DNA from: Loxodes magnus
Taxonomy: Eukaryota > Ciliophora > Karyorelictea > Loxodida > Loxodidae
Length of the DNA: 64,000 nucleotides
Direction: 5' to 3'
Assembly (NCBI GenBank): GCA_946699065.1
Contig: CAMPDV010000191.1
Span: forward strand, 248,001-312,000
How positions within the stretch are numbered: position 1 is the stretch's first letter; every line of letters starts with the position of its first letter. Position numbers and translations under genes: made by a program. The notes under the pieces were generated by a model that did no database searches, had not been told where the DNA came from, and worked only from the letters and a program-made list of their open reading frames with translations. This document shows, in pieces, positions 25,931 through 38,489 of this stretch.

Positions 25931-26765
25931 ATACTAAAATGTTTTTTTGCAGCTTCCAAGAAATAGCAAATGAGGGTCTAGAATCTCTAAAATTAAGAGA
26001 AAACTGGAAGAAAATTATACATCAAATTGTGACTCAAGAATCTTAAGAAAGGCCTAGGAAATAAGCTAAGAATGTCCTGCAGTAAGAAGTATTTGAATTT
26101 TATCACTGAATAGTTGATAAGTTATAAACAGCTAGTTAAAATGATTTTGAACCTCCAGGAAGAGCTTAAAAGAATGAAAATAGATAAGAAAAAATTAATG
26201 GAGAACCTAAACAATAAGAAGAAATTGACTCAAGACTCAATTCTAAGTAGTGAGATTTAAACAATTCTGGAAGTATCGTAGAACCAAAAAATAAATCCTA
26301 GAAGTAACGTAGAGAAAACGAATTATCTTATGTAATAGATAAAATTGCAATCAATTAACTTAAATAGCAGTTTTAATAGATTTAAGGCTAAAGAAATTAT
26401 AAAATGATAAAAGAAGAAGAAAGAATCAAATTGTCAAAACAAAAAATAGCGAATAGATGCTTTATTGTAATTAAGGAATACACATATGGAAACTATGCAA
26501 GAAATTCCCAAATTTAAATAAGAATACTAGAAACAACAAAGACAATAACAAGAAAACATGAAAATTTTGCAGTTATTGAAACTAAGGAAAGAGAAAAAAC
26601 CATTTTATGATACTCAAGGAGCTATCTACTAGGAAAAAAGATAAATACTGAAAGAGAAAATGGAGAATTCAAGAAACACATGCAAGACAAGAAGAGATAA
26701 GGAAAAAAATATTAAAAATTTTACTGCTAGTCTCTTCAGAAAATCATAAGCAATTTATAAAAAAA
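25931..26765 (+). mobile_element. Decayed ORF1-type retroelement (coiled coil + broken zinc knuckle)
   Basis: Near 26130-26220 the sequence matches the ORF1 element at 38.8 kb, including the LNLQEELK coiled-coil start. At 26455-26500 a knuckle can be seen as CNQGIHIWKLC (the CX4HX4C half), but the first Cys is one base out of phase, so the frame is broken. The Lys/Arg/Gln-rich C-terminal part and the final LLVSSENHK-like segment are also recognisable. No reverse transcriptase follows. Confidence 0.65.
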
Positions 26766-29049
26766 AATTACCTTAAAATTTGCACTACCTTCATTATTCT
26801 TCTCATCTTTATTTATTAAATTTTTAGTTCGAAGAAAAGAATTTACTTTTCTAATTACTACTTTTTATATATTTTTTATGTTAAGTGTTTATGCCTATTC
26901 TTGTCCTTTCTCTAGGTTAAAATTTCTTCACAAAAGAATTGGAGATTCTTTCTCACTCTTCCTATTAAATTATATAATAATAATTTATAAATTAATCCTT
27001 GCTGATTTACTTATGGTTCTATTGAATCTTTATATAGTAACTAATTAGAAAAATTGTTCTAAATAGTCTTGTCTTAGATATTTTCTCCTTAAACAATTAT
27101 AAAGCAAATTATTTTTTACTTTGGTCCCTTAAAGAGTTTAACAGTCCTACACTCTAGTATGAGAACTCATAGCTAACTATATAAGGTTTTATTGCTCATT
27201 TTATTTTGATTAAAAAAGCAAAGTTTAACTAAATAGCTTCTGAATATTTTTTCAATCATAATAAATTTTTAGATAAGCTTTATCTAAATAGCTTCTTAAT
27301 TAAATAAAGTTGACTTAGTAGTTAAAAAATGGTTATGTCTTAAACTTTAAAAAGTATTAGAGCTAAAATAAAATTTCTCTTCTATATTGCTATTTCATTT
27401 CAATTATATTCTAACTATCTTTAAGCAGATCTTTCTTTTCAACTGTTAATTAGAATAAAAGACTTTGAAGTAAAATAAGAGTTATCCAAAGTTTATAATG
27501 AGAATAATAAGAAATAGTAAGATGAAAGCATTAAATGATAAGTCTTAACTTATTAATATCCCATAAAGTTTAAAATATGGAAATATGGATAATTTTCTAT
27601 CAACATTTGAATAATAATCTTAGAATGGTAAGATATTAACTTAAGCTTTAGAAAAGTAAACAATATATATTTGATATCTGTTTATATTAAGAAATCTAAG
27701 GAGTAAATTTAAAGAAGCTAATTAATGATGAACTCACTTTATTTTTCTTTGAGTGTTAATTTATTTTCGTTTGAATTTCCTTGATTTTTCTTCTCAAGCT
27801 TATTTTAAATTTTATTAATCACTCTTACTCTAAAAAAGAAAAATTCCTCTAAGCATATAAATCCTTGAAATAATAACTCTAGTTTTGGTTTTATTACTAA
27901 ATAAAGTCTCAGAACTGAAGTTATAATATGTATACTACCAAATAACTTGCTTGTTTGCTTTTAAAATAGACTGAAATTAAATTAAGTAATGAAATAATAA
28001 AGAATTCTTAGGCTTAGAATTTCAGTCTTAATTGACTTTCTAAGAGAGAAATAATTACAAGAAGTTTATCTTTAATAATATAATAAGCTAATAGTTACTT
28101 TTTTGCAATATAGCAAGTCAAGCATATTTTAAGTTATTTTACTTTGATTCCATTTTATCTTTTAGATAAAGAATATTACGAAAAATGTAAAAAATAAGTT
28201 TTATAAGGCTAATAAAATGAATATACATTTATCAACTATAAAAAAGCCTAATATTAGATACTCATTAATTTTATAAATAAAGCATTTCAGAAAAATTAAG
28301 CAGGAATGTAGTTATAACGAAATTTAAATACAAATGAAGAAAAAAAGAGAACATATACAAATTTATGCTTCTGATTTTTAGACTTTTGAGATCTCAAGTA
28401 ATTTAACTATTGATAGTACTAAAAAATTTCCAGGAGGTATGAAACTAGGAATATAAAATGATTTTGTTCTTAATGCTATGCTAGTTTGCAAACTGAACAG
28501 TAAATTACAATCATAACTTAAAAGTAAAGTTTTTGTATAAAGAATATATTAAAATTCATCCAACTAGAACTTAGTTAAGCTATCCCATAAATTTAATTAA
28601 TAAATCTAAAATTAAATTTTTGATATTTTATTAAATTAAGTAAGATCTAAGTGGAAGAGTTTCATTTAGATATAATTTAAATTAAATTGATATATAGTTA
28701 AACATAATAACCTTAAAGTTATAGAGAAATAACCTAAAGATAGAATTAATATTATATCTTTTTATTTTTCTTTCTATAAGAAGTTAAAAAATAATTGAAT
28801 CTAATAGAATTATGTCTTCGCAAACTTTTTATTTTAATTACCTTAATTGAAAAATAGAGCTTGCAACTTCTAATTTTAATCCTGGATTAAGAAATATTTA
28901 AGGTATTTAAGAAAATTTATTTCTCTCACAACATTTTTCATTTAATTCTATTTCTCTTTATTAAGAATCTAGTGAATATAATATTATAGCATATAATATA
29001 AGGCTACTAATAAAATATTATAAAAAAGAGAAGAATATAATTTATGGAT
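26766..29049. other. AT-rich stretch with weak frames, probably decayed
   Basis: A plus-strand frame beginning at about 27163 (MRTHSQLYKVLLL) continues for most of the interval with few TGA codons, but it is poor in Gly and acidic residues. A short better patch at 28.36-28.47 kb reads IYASDFQTFEIS and FPGGMKLGIQND. Near 28770 the peptide FYKKLKNN recurs from 17.2 kb. I judge it a degraded relative of the 15.3-17.6 kb block, not an intact gene. Confidence 0.3.
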
Positions 29050-29327
29050 TCTTTTATATTTGTAATTTTAGAAATGTTTAAAAGTGATAAAGGAAAGTTA
29101 GTTTAAATTATCCCTTTAATAAATTTATCTTGCTATTAGTCTATTCTTATATTTAAGAAAATATTCCTGATTCTTTAACTAAGTTATGTAGTGACTTTAT
29201 AAATTTATGATCTATTTATTTTCTCACAGTAGATATGTTTTAGTTCTCCTTGATACAGTTTGTATCTAATTTTTCTAAGTTAGATATAATTACAATTCTT
29301 AAAGGATGTAAAGATAGTTTAATAAGA

Positions 29328-29401
29328 GCCTCCGTAGCTCAATAGGTTAGAGCGTTTGGCTGTTAACCAAAAGGTCGGTGGTTCAAGTCCACCCGGTGGC
29401 G
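29328..29401 (+). tRNA. tRNA-Asn(GTT), copy 3
   Basis: Same 74-nt sequence as copies 1 and 2, including anticodon GTT and the U-U 4:69 mismatch. A T7 terminator follows at 29402-29408. The 45-bp 5' flank is also conserved. Confidence 0.97.
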
Positions 29402-29408
29402 TTTTTTT
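29402..29408 (+). terminator. Pol III T-run after tRNA-Asn copy 3
   Basis: Seven T residues directly after the tRNA 3' end, in the same place as in copy 1. Confidence 0.8.
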
Positions 29409-29737
29409 GATGATTTTAATTTTTCGTTAATTTTTAATTTAATTATCTATTTAAATAATCGTAACTATAAAGTATAAAAATACAAAAAAACCAGGAATAA
29501 ATGAACGCACAAGCCTCAAGGACATTAGATAATAATTTTTAAAGACAATAAGTATTTTAATATTTCATTTTCAAACCATTACCGCTCAACTTTAACTTTA
29601 TATTCATAACTTTTTCTAGTTTACTAAATAATAATTTAAATATAGACAATTAAGCATCTAGCTTACTATTCATAAAATAGCTTATAAATTTTGTTAATAT
29701 TCTCATTTAAAATAAAAAAGTTAATTAGATTAGTAAA

Positions 29738-32700
29738 TCATATGTTCATTCTCTAATCTATTTGAGTAGATCCTTCTTATTTTAGCTCTTAACTCTTTTT
29801 CTATTCGTTATGTATTCTTATTTAATTGTTTTCGTCCAAAATTTAGGAAAAAATACTTTATGGATATTAATTCTCTATAGGTTATGGAATATAAGTCGAG
29901 TTTCAAACCTGACCATTTAAGTAATTACTTAAATCATTATTATTAAGTTGATTTCCTTAAACTGCTCCAGGCTTTCTCTCGATTATCGAACTTTATGACT
30001 GTCATGGAGAAATTAAATTCTGAAGGCTAATGCGATAATTAATTTGGACAAATGGAATCTCCTATTTTATGTTATTGCTGATATTGATTAGAGTATTAGA
30101 AGATATTTACTCAGCCAAAAATATTGGAACGTTAGTTAACTCTAAATTGCTGCTAGAATTATGAATATTTATAGGCTATATTGGAGAATAATGATTCAAA
30201 ACCTACTAGAACTTCATCTTAGAAATAAGCTTTATTGTTAAGAAAGTAAAAATTGGATCTAAAATTAGAAGGTATAGAAAGTAGCTGATTAGAAGGCGTT
30301 AAATTCAGGGAGAGTAATTCTCAGTTCCAAATCTAAAGCAGAACCAAGTTGTAATCGCATGGCATATTATTAGTTAACTACTAATGAAATAATGCTAGAT
30401 ACCTTAAAACTTTAGAAGAAATCAGATGTTTAAAGTCTTTCAGATTATCACTATAAGAGCTATTCATAAAGCAACTAAGAAATCTTAAAATTCAAATTTG
30501 TTTTCCTTAGTGCTTTAAGAAGTAAAAGTAAGGTTAGTAAAAAAGCAAATCTAGGCTATTATTCAATCTATTAAAAGAATTGAGTTATGTTTGATTGCTT
30601 TTTTAGACTAAGAGTTTTTTCAAGGACCAGTTAGAGATAAATAATCACATAATGTCTATCAGATAGAATATTTAAGTAGGACTTACTAATCGGTTTAGAC
30701 ATTATTCTGACTATTTGATTTATTACACTTGAAATATCCACACTAGAATATTAGAAGAGAGATATAAATCGATGAAAGGCATAGAAGTGTATAAAATGGA
30801 ATTAATTTATCATAAAATTCTTCGCTAGATTTTTTTTCAGAATTTTAATAATTCACATTTATGTCTTAAACTTCCTCTATGATTGAAGATGGCTTTTCAC
30901 TTTCCTCAAAGGCCTCGTCATCTCTAAGCTCTTCTTCATGTTCTTATTATTAAGTCTCTTCTTAACTTTAATCCAGCTTGTAATTTATTCTCAATATTCC
31001 TGATTTTTAGCACTTGCAAATGTATAAATAATCTTAGTCTGCTTTCTATAAAAGACATGTAAACTCGTTGATTCAGATTTCTTGATCTGAATCTCACATC
31101 TAGCATACAAGAATTTCGATATTTGTTTCTTAGAAATAAAGCGCATAATCAATACTAATTCAATCTTTCAAGGGAGTACTCAACCTATACCAAGAGTCGT
31201 TGTTATATACTTATCAGCCTTTGTATACTTCTAGACCTAAATGAATCATTTAATTTGAATAATCTTCGCAAGGATTATTATTAAAACTTGCTAGTAAAGA
31301 AAAGCGTCCTCAACCAGGTTTAGGATAAACTTAAAAATTAGGAATTACATCTTCAAAGAAAAAATTATTTAATCTAGCTAACTCTATTGATAAGTTTAAA
31401 TTAGTTCTTAATCATAAATATTTCTAGGGATATCATTTGCTTGGTTTTAAATTAGACATTGCGAAAAGTATAGAAGATTTTTATATTATTTGCCAGATTG
31501 TTGACTTAAGATATTCTTTCGGTTAGTATAGCTATCTTAAAGGTCCTTTATTAAGTTTACTTTTATTACTCCCTTATTTCTAATCTATCGTCTATCTTTA
31601 ATTTACTTTACTCTATTTATTCAATAGATTATCAATTATTGATATGATAGAATTTAACTAATCAAATTTAAGCTCTTAGTTCTCGTTTCAATCTAGATAT
31701 CTATCTAAGCAGTTAATATATCTCTATATATCTTCAGGTTCTATCAATCTATAAATTTCTTAAAACCCCTAAATAGCTATTTTCTGCTTCTCTAGTGTAT
31801 TTATATTAGAGGATAATTATTCCAAGAACTCCATCTAATTCTATTTAAAAATTGTCTATGAGTTTTAGCTCATTTCTATAGCTAAGCTATATAAGAAGTT
31901 ATTTTTCTCTAAGCTAGAATTAAAGATCCGATAATCGATATTTTGTATTTCGTAGTTAACATCTCAAAGTAATTTATACACTGAGATAGTTTAAAACATT
32001 TTAATGCAACTTTCAAACTAGTCGCATATACTTACTCCTACTATCAAATTTTATTCAAAGTATTTAGCAAATTAAGGTAACTTAAAAATTTGCTCTGAAC
32101 ACTCACCTTTTACACTTAGAGGTAATTCTTCACTCGATTTTGTTAGATAGAAAAATTGATACTATAGAGGATAATTTTCTTCTATATCAAAGCAGCTCAA
32201 ACATTACATTTAGAACAAGGTTTATCATGCTAATCCTCTTTAAGGACTTACCACAAATTACCCACAAGTAGGAGCTTTATTCACATAAACTACCTTTTAT
32301 CTTATGAAGGTAAAATCATTAGCATCTTATACTGATATAGCATAGGTATATTAGATACCTGGACTAAGATTAGAAGCATTTACTAAGATAAACTTTTAGT
32401 TCGTTTCGAAGAGTGAAACTTCATCAATATTCCCAGGTTTTTAAGTTCAAGAAATCTGTTTAATTTGAAAATTAGAATCACGAACTTTTGCATAGAGAAC
32501 AAATAAAGAGTCTTAGTTTACTATATTAAAATCATTTGCTTCTAGACTAATAGAAACTGGAGAGTAAAGGCTTTGAGTTATGTGTACTTAGACTGTATTA
32601 TGTCCAAATCTGCCGTTGGAAGTAGAAGCATTAACAGTAATAGCTAGTTAAACTCCTACTGGAAATTATTAGGCACATATAAGTAATTAAGGGCCTTAAG

Positions 32701-32932
32701 CACTACAATGTTTTGTAATATAATCTACTAACTTATCATCATACTAAAATATTTCTTATTATACTTAGCAAGTTCATACGTACTTTATATCTTAGGTATT
32801 CTATTGAAAGGCTTTAGCTTTTAGAGTTAGGTTTTCATAAGGAAGGAGTTCAACTTACTAATCTCCAGAGATCAGAACATTTAATTCTGAAAGTCCAAAA
32901 GTAAATAGAAATATAACTAAAATAGTTTTCAT
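29738..32932 (-). CDS. REJ/polycystin-1-like multi-pass membrane protein, paralog C
   Basis: A 1,065-codon frame from ATG at 32932 to TGA at 29738-29740, ending RMNI-TGA in alignment with the ends of A and B. The signal peptide, REJ-like block and five membrane segments are kept. The N-terminal two thirds is nearly the same as B. The cytoplasmic tail has diverged strongly (for example SIFSQILDENNQ where A has a different Ser-rich sequence). Length is a multiple of three despite many indels relative to A, so the frame has been kept by selection or the copy is young. It converges on tRNA-Asn copy 3, like its relatives. Confidence 0.75.
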
Positions 32933-33000
32933 TTTATAGCTTTATTAATTATCATGTAATTAAACTAACTAAATACTTTAAAAATAGAGATAACTATTAA

Positions 33001-35579
33001 TCTTTAAATTTATTTAATACCAACACTAAAAATAAGATTAGCAAGCAAGCTAAGATTAAATCCTATAAATAATAACTATTTAATCTTATATGCTTATTTT
33101 AGTAAATTAGCATGGCTATACAGATGCAAATAATAATAAAATCTTACTTTCTAAAAGCGCTAAACATAAAGTAGAAAAAATTAAAATAAATAAGTAGAAT
33201 TAAATATCTATAAAGAAAAAGGAAAGATAAAATTAAAATAACTTAGATTAATATATTTTAAGTTATAAACGTAAAAAATTTGATATTATGTCTATAAAGT
33301 GTATGCATAAGAGAGAAATATAACGATAAGTATAATTTCTTTAAAGGTACTAGTTAAAATATATACAGCTTTTATTCTGCTTCTTAAGTCAGAAAATATC
33401 CATAAAAATAATAATTAAATAACACTAAGTTTAGTAGAAATTTAATAATCGCTAGTTAATTAAATTATTGTAAAGTATGAAATAAACGAGATGGTTTGAT
33501 TAAAATATTTATTCCAGATTAATGATTCATACAAATAATATAATTAATGCTTATCATTTGACTTTTTATAAAAAGTAATAAACTAAAATCAGAGGGAGAT
33601 AAAATAAATTATAAATCAAACTTAATTTAAGAAAATATTTGGGAAGAAAAATTTAATTAAGGATGCTAATTTTTCTTTTAAAAAGTTTATATGTTAAAGC
33701 TGAAAATAAACCTTAGTTTAAAATTAAAAATATTTTTATAACAGCTTACTTAAAATATTATCTTAGATACATCTATTAAATGTTAGTTTGAAATATTTAC
33801 AATTTATGTAATTATAACCCAAAATTTTAAGTGCTAGATATAAAAATAAAATCAATATAACAGATAGTTGGAAAATATCTCCAAGCTCATATAAAAATTA
33901 ATTAAAATTAACTTGAAATGCATGAATTTTATTAGCAGGACAAAAAGCTTAAGAAAACTATTTTTATTGTTTATTTTCTGGTGATGGTATTAAATTAGTA
34001 CAAAATTTTATTTATAAATTTAGACATTTTAAATACATAAGCTAAGCAGAGGGATAAAAGATAAACAATAAAGAAAATAGTTTAAATAGTAAAATAATAA
34101 CTTCATAAAATCATAATATTAATCTCTGAATAACCAATTTAAGAAATAAAATTAAAATATAGCTAAATTACCAAGATAGTAATTTCATAAAGTAAATTTG
34201 TCACTAAAATATTTAAATACTCTATGATCTATAAACCATCTAAACTAATTATTTTAAAATTATTCATCTAAGCAAAATATCTAAAAAATCAAATTGAGAT
34301 CTTCAATGATAAATAATGATAGAGTAAATTAATAATTTTATCTACTTAAAAGAATATATTAAATAAAATAATTCTGCTTTATAAATAAAATAAATTAATA
34401 CTTATAAATTCTAATTTTTTGAATTTAAATTAATAAATTAGTAAAAAAAGAATGAATAAAATGCTTAATCATTAGATTAATTTTAAGGCTAGAATGTCAT
34501 TATACAAAATATTTTGATTAAATTATATAAGATGTGATAATTTAAATTCAGATAAAAGTAATTTTAAACTAGAAATTATTTTAATGATTATATTTAGATT
34601 AATTGATATTAAAATTTACAAGTTCATACAAAGCAATAGTTAAATAGTGATTATAAAGATATCAAATCTATTATTTAAATATATATACAAATTTAAATAA
34701 AAAGTTTTCCTTATTAAAACAAATAATCATTTGTTAATTAATATTATAATTTATCTAATATACAAAAGTAAAGTTACAATAATTAAAATTTAGTAATTTT
34801 GGAAAAATTTTAAATTTCCTACCTATTTTTTAAATTTAAGTTTTCATAAAATTTAAAACTTATTAATAAACATTAATTTTAAAAAAAGATTTAAATTTAA
34901 AAACTTTTGGAATAATTGTTACATGGTAATTAAATAATTATTATAACTAAACTTAAAAAAGTAAAACTTTAAATAAAATTCATATTTTATAATAAAATTG
35001 TATAAGAAATAAAAAGATATGTTTATATATTTTTATTTTTAGTTCTTAACTTTTAATAATATAACTAGATATAAAAGTTATATTAAACCATTTTAATCAT
35101 ACTAAATTAAAAAAGTTATTATTTTTAAATTACTAATTATTATTGTTTTAATCTAAGACTTCTATTCTTTTTTAATTTATTTTAACTGAATTTCATAAAT
35201 AAAACATAATAATATTTTAATAAAGATTGCATAAAAATAAAAATATTAAAAATGAATAAAGAAAATGATTTAAAAATAATAAACTTTTTAATTTATATTA
35301 GCTAAATTTAAAAATAATTAATAGTTAATTGTTATAAATAAAGATTTCTAGTATATTTAATTTTATATTATTTCTTGGAGAAAATAATTTAGCTATCTAT
35401 TTTTTATTTTAAGAATTGTTTAAAAAAATCAAAAATAGAAATAAAACTTAATTAAAAAAATATAGATAAATAAAGCATCTTATTAATAAAAAATATAATT
35501 GAAATATATTTAATCAATATTACTTTTATTAAACTATTTAGTTTATATCTAATATAGATCAATTTAATTTAAATAAGAA
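33001..35579. other. AT-rich spacer, nothing recognised
   Basis: Low-complexity A/T sequence upstream of paralog C. No RNA gene and no convincing protein frame on either strand. Confidence 0.5.
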
Positions 35580-35860
35580 GATTAATCCTCCCATTGAGAT
35601 CAACAAAAACTTTTATACCAGGAAGTAAACCATTTGACAAAGAATCATTAAAGAATTTAGGTAGAAGTTAAGAGGGAGCTTTAAACTAAGACATCAAGCG
35701 ACAACAAGTTGAAAGATATTCAGATTCTAAGATCATTTGGAGAAACATTCTGATTTCTGCCTTTTAGATTGTTAAAGGGAACGACTTCACTGGGAAAGGA
35801 TTTCTAAGATTTATTATCACTTTAATATATTTATTTAAAAAGCTACACATCATTAAGATG
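35580..35860 (+). other. GC-richer island with a short protein-like frame, unassigned
   Basis: About 280 bp of near-normal composition in an A/T desert. One plus frame reads STKTFIPGSKPFDKESL, then SKIIWRNILISAFQIV and GNDFTGKGFLRFI, with balanced residue use and no TGA. The beginning AAAACTTTTATACCAGGA vaguely recalls the 5' ends of the LINE-related elements. It may be a retroelement piece or an exon remnant. Not recognised. Confidence 0.35.
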
Positions 35861-37129
35861 CCACGCACTCTATAATCTAAGTTTTTTATAATCAAAAATT
35901 TATATTTTTACATAAGAATTTTTAAATAAATAAAGTATAAATTAATTAAAATTTTAAATTTATATACAACTATTAATATAAAATTAAAAATAATTAAATA
36001 CTAAATTTTATTGTATATTTTAAATAAATTAAGTAGCAAAATTTTAGTAATTCAAGCAGAAAATAATTATTTATCTATTTATTTAAGCTTTTATTTATAT
36101 AAATTTTATATTAAAAATAATTTATTTAATAGCTTACTCTTTTCTAGTTTACTTTATTAATAAAATTTTATATATAATAAAAGAATTTTGATTAGAAATA
36201 AAAATTAAATTAAATAGATAAATTTTAAACTTTTAATGAGAAATCTCTATGAAATTTTTTTTGATGCTCTTTAAAAAATCAAAATGAAATTAAAAAATAA
36301 ATCCTAATAAAATTTTCCAAATATATTTCTAAATATTACTAATATTATCAATCCAGTATAAGATATAATAAATAAATTCTAATAGAATCCTTTTTATAAA
36401 GATTTTATATTAACTTTTATTGATTTATTAATTAAATCATTTAAACTTTCAATTTTTAATTGGGTCGAGTTTTATAATTTATTTGATTGCTTAAAAAGCT
36501 CTACAATTCTATTATTAAATTAAGTAATTTTTTAATCTATAAATAAAAAAGAAAATTTAAAATTGTTTAATTTATTAAATTTAAAACATTTCTTAAATAT
36601 AATCTTAGCCATATTAATCTTTAGTATTCATATTTTTATTCAATCTAAGCAAAATTTTTAAATATCTTCGTAAATACATAAATGCTTTATAGTTAAATTA
36701 AATATTTTAATAGTTAAGTTAATTCTATTCACTATTTTTTTATTATTTAGTAGAATCTTCGAAAAATATAAGATAAAATACCTTTATAAACTTTAATTAT
36801 TTAAATATAATATTTATTATCTTAAAATTTATAAACAATTCCTTTGATAAAACGTTATCTACCTAAATTTACAATTATCTTCTCTTCTTTTTCAATATCA
36901 TAATTTACGAATTTGCGAACTAAAATTAGTTAATCACAGGTTGAGTGCATAGATTACGAATAATACTCTTAAGTTAATATTTTTTTGTCAGTCAAGCAAT
37001 AATTTTCCTATTACTATACTTTAATTTATGCAAATAAGGGAGGATTAAGTTTGATAATTATAAATTATTACAATTTGATCTTTCAAGTTTTTTTATACTA
37101 AATTAAATAAAAGTTTAAATTGGAGTTTA
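35861..37129. other. AT-rich spacer, nothing recognised
   Basis: Low-complexity A/T sequence. A slightly less AT-rich patch near 36840-37000 shows no frame I can assign. Confidence 0.45.
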
Positions 37130-38025
37130 GTGAATTTGGAGGACTTTCAACCTCGTGTTCACAGGACCAGTTTGATAACCTGGCTGGAACCAGCTCCCTT
37201 CAGAACTCTTTCTTCAGTCGTCTTGCATTGCGTACCACTTCGGTTTGTAGATTTAACCTCCTGACGGATAAAATTAATTACAGAATTCTCGTCTAATCTT
37301 ATCCTAATATTAGTACTATTATTTTTCTTATTATTTTCTATTCTAGTACTATTATTTAATTAATTTCAATTTCTAACATTGTCTATATTTATGTCCAGTT
37401 TGTTTGTATACAAAGCATCTTGTTTTATTCCTAATTCATTTCTTGTCTGGACTCCTCGGTAACGTAGTAGCTCCTTCTATGTCCATTGGATCTTGAATTG
37501 TCCTAACTTTTAATTCCTACTACTGTTGCTACTTGCTGTTCTCTTCAAGCACAGTTGTTCTCTGCTGCATCAATCCCATTTCCCTGAAGAAAGTGTTTTA
37601 CTCTCGATCGTAGACTTCCCAGAAGCTTTCTTTCCATTCCTTGACCTCAGTAACTTGATTTTTTAGAGCTCTATTCTCTAATCGTAGCCTCTTTACTTCT
37701 TCCTTCAGGTCAGCGAATGCGACTAAAATTTATGCCTGTTCTTCCTGGAACTATGGCATCGCAAACTCTCGCACGGCTGCTGCTTCTTGCGTCTCCAGCA
37801 CCTTTCTAGACCCTTCCTCTTCAGTTGGTGTCATCGGGGTAGCCTTCTGGACTCTTGTCCCATCTTTTAGGTTGGTCTGGAAGTTCCTAGTTGAGTCTAT
37901 TATTCTTGAAGGTTTTGAGAAGAAGATTATTTCTAGGAAGAAGATGTGTGAGTTAAATTTGAGGGTTCTTACTTTTTCTCCCCTTTTTAGGAGGTGTTAT
38001 AAAAGCCTTTCTTGAACCCTTCTAC
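37130..38025 (-). mobile_element. ORF1-only retroelement, minus strand
   Basis: Begins at about 38025 with the family 5' end (GGTTCAAGAAAGGCTTTTATAAC...CACCTCCT in the minus sense). One frame encodes a Glu/Arg-rich coiled coil (LKEEVKRLRLENRALKNQV) and then DPMDIEGATTLPRSP. The knuckle CFVYKQTGHKYRQC near 37410-37450 has its second Cys replaced by Tyr. After an (ATT)n-like stretch near 37310-37370, a GC-richer 3' region at 37130-37270 follows. There is no reverse transcriptase, so the element is non-autonomous. Its ORF1 probably formed an RNA-binding multimer. Confidence 0.75.
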
Positions 38026-38489
38026 CATTTTTATTTGTTTTAATTTTCAATTATAAACTTATGCGATATAAATCTTTATTTTCTTAATTAAATTAACTAG
38101 ATTTAAATTAGCAAAACCTTCTTTCATTTATCATTTTAACTTTATCTAATAAAAAGACAGAAGTAAGAATTTATTTAATATTGATAAGACTCTAAAACTC
38201 TTTTTAGAGATTTCATATTAATTAGCTTCATAAATATATTCCTTTCATAATATCTTCTCTTAATAATATACAACAAATTACTTTATTAAAACTAATCATA
38301 TAATATCTATATAAATCATATAAAAATACAAATTTTAATCTAATAGAACATTATAGATTTATTGTAGTTGTCTAATGATATTTGGATTTAAATAAAGTCT
38401 CATTAAATCTTATTCTATTATGTATTATTCAAACAGATTTAATCAATATAATAAGTTTCTTTATAAAACAATATAATTTAAATAGAAGC

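Larger units (their letters stand above)
29050..33000 (-). repeat. Segmental duplication unit 3
   Basis: Third copy of the REJ gene plus tRNA-Asn unit, in the orientation of unit 2. The half coding the N-terminal part (about 32.0-32.95 kb) is almost identical to unit 2, while the half coding the C-terminus (29.7-31.0 kb) has many substitutions and indels. Confidence 0.8.
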
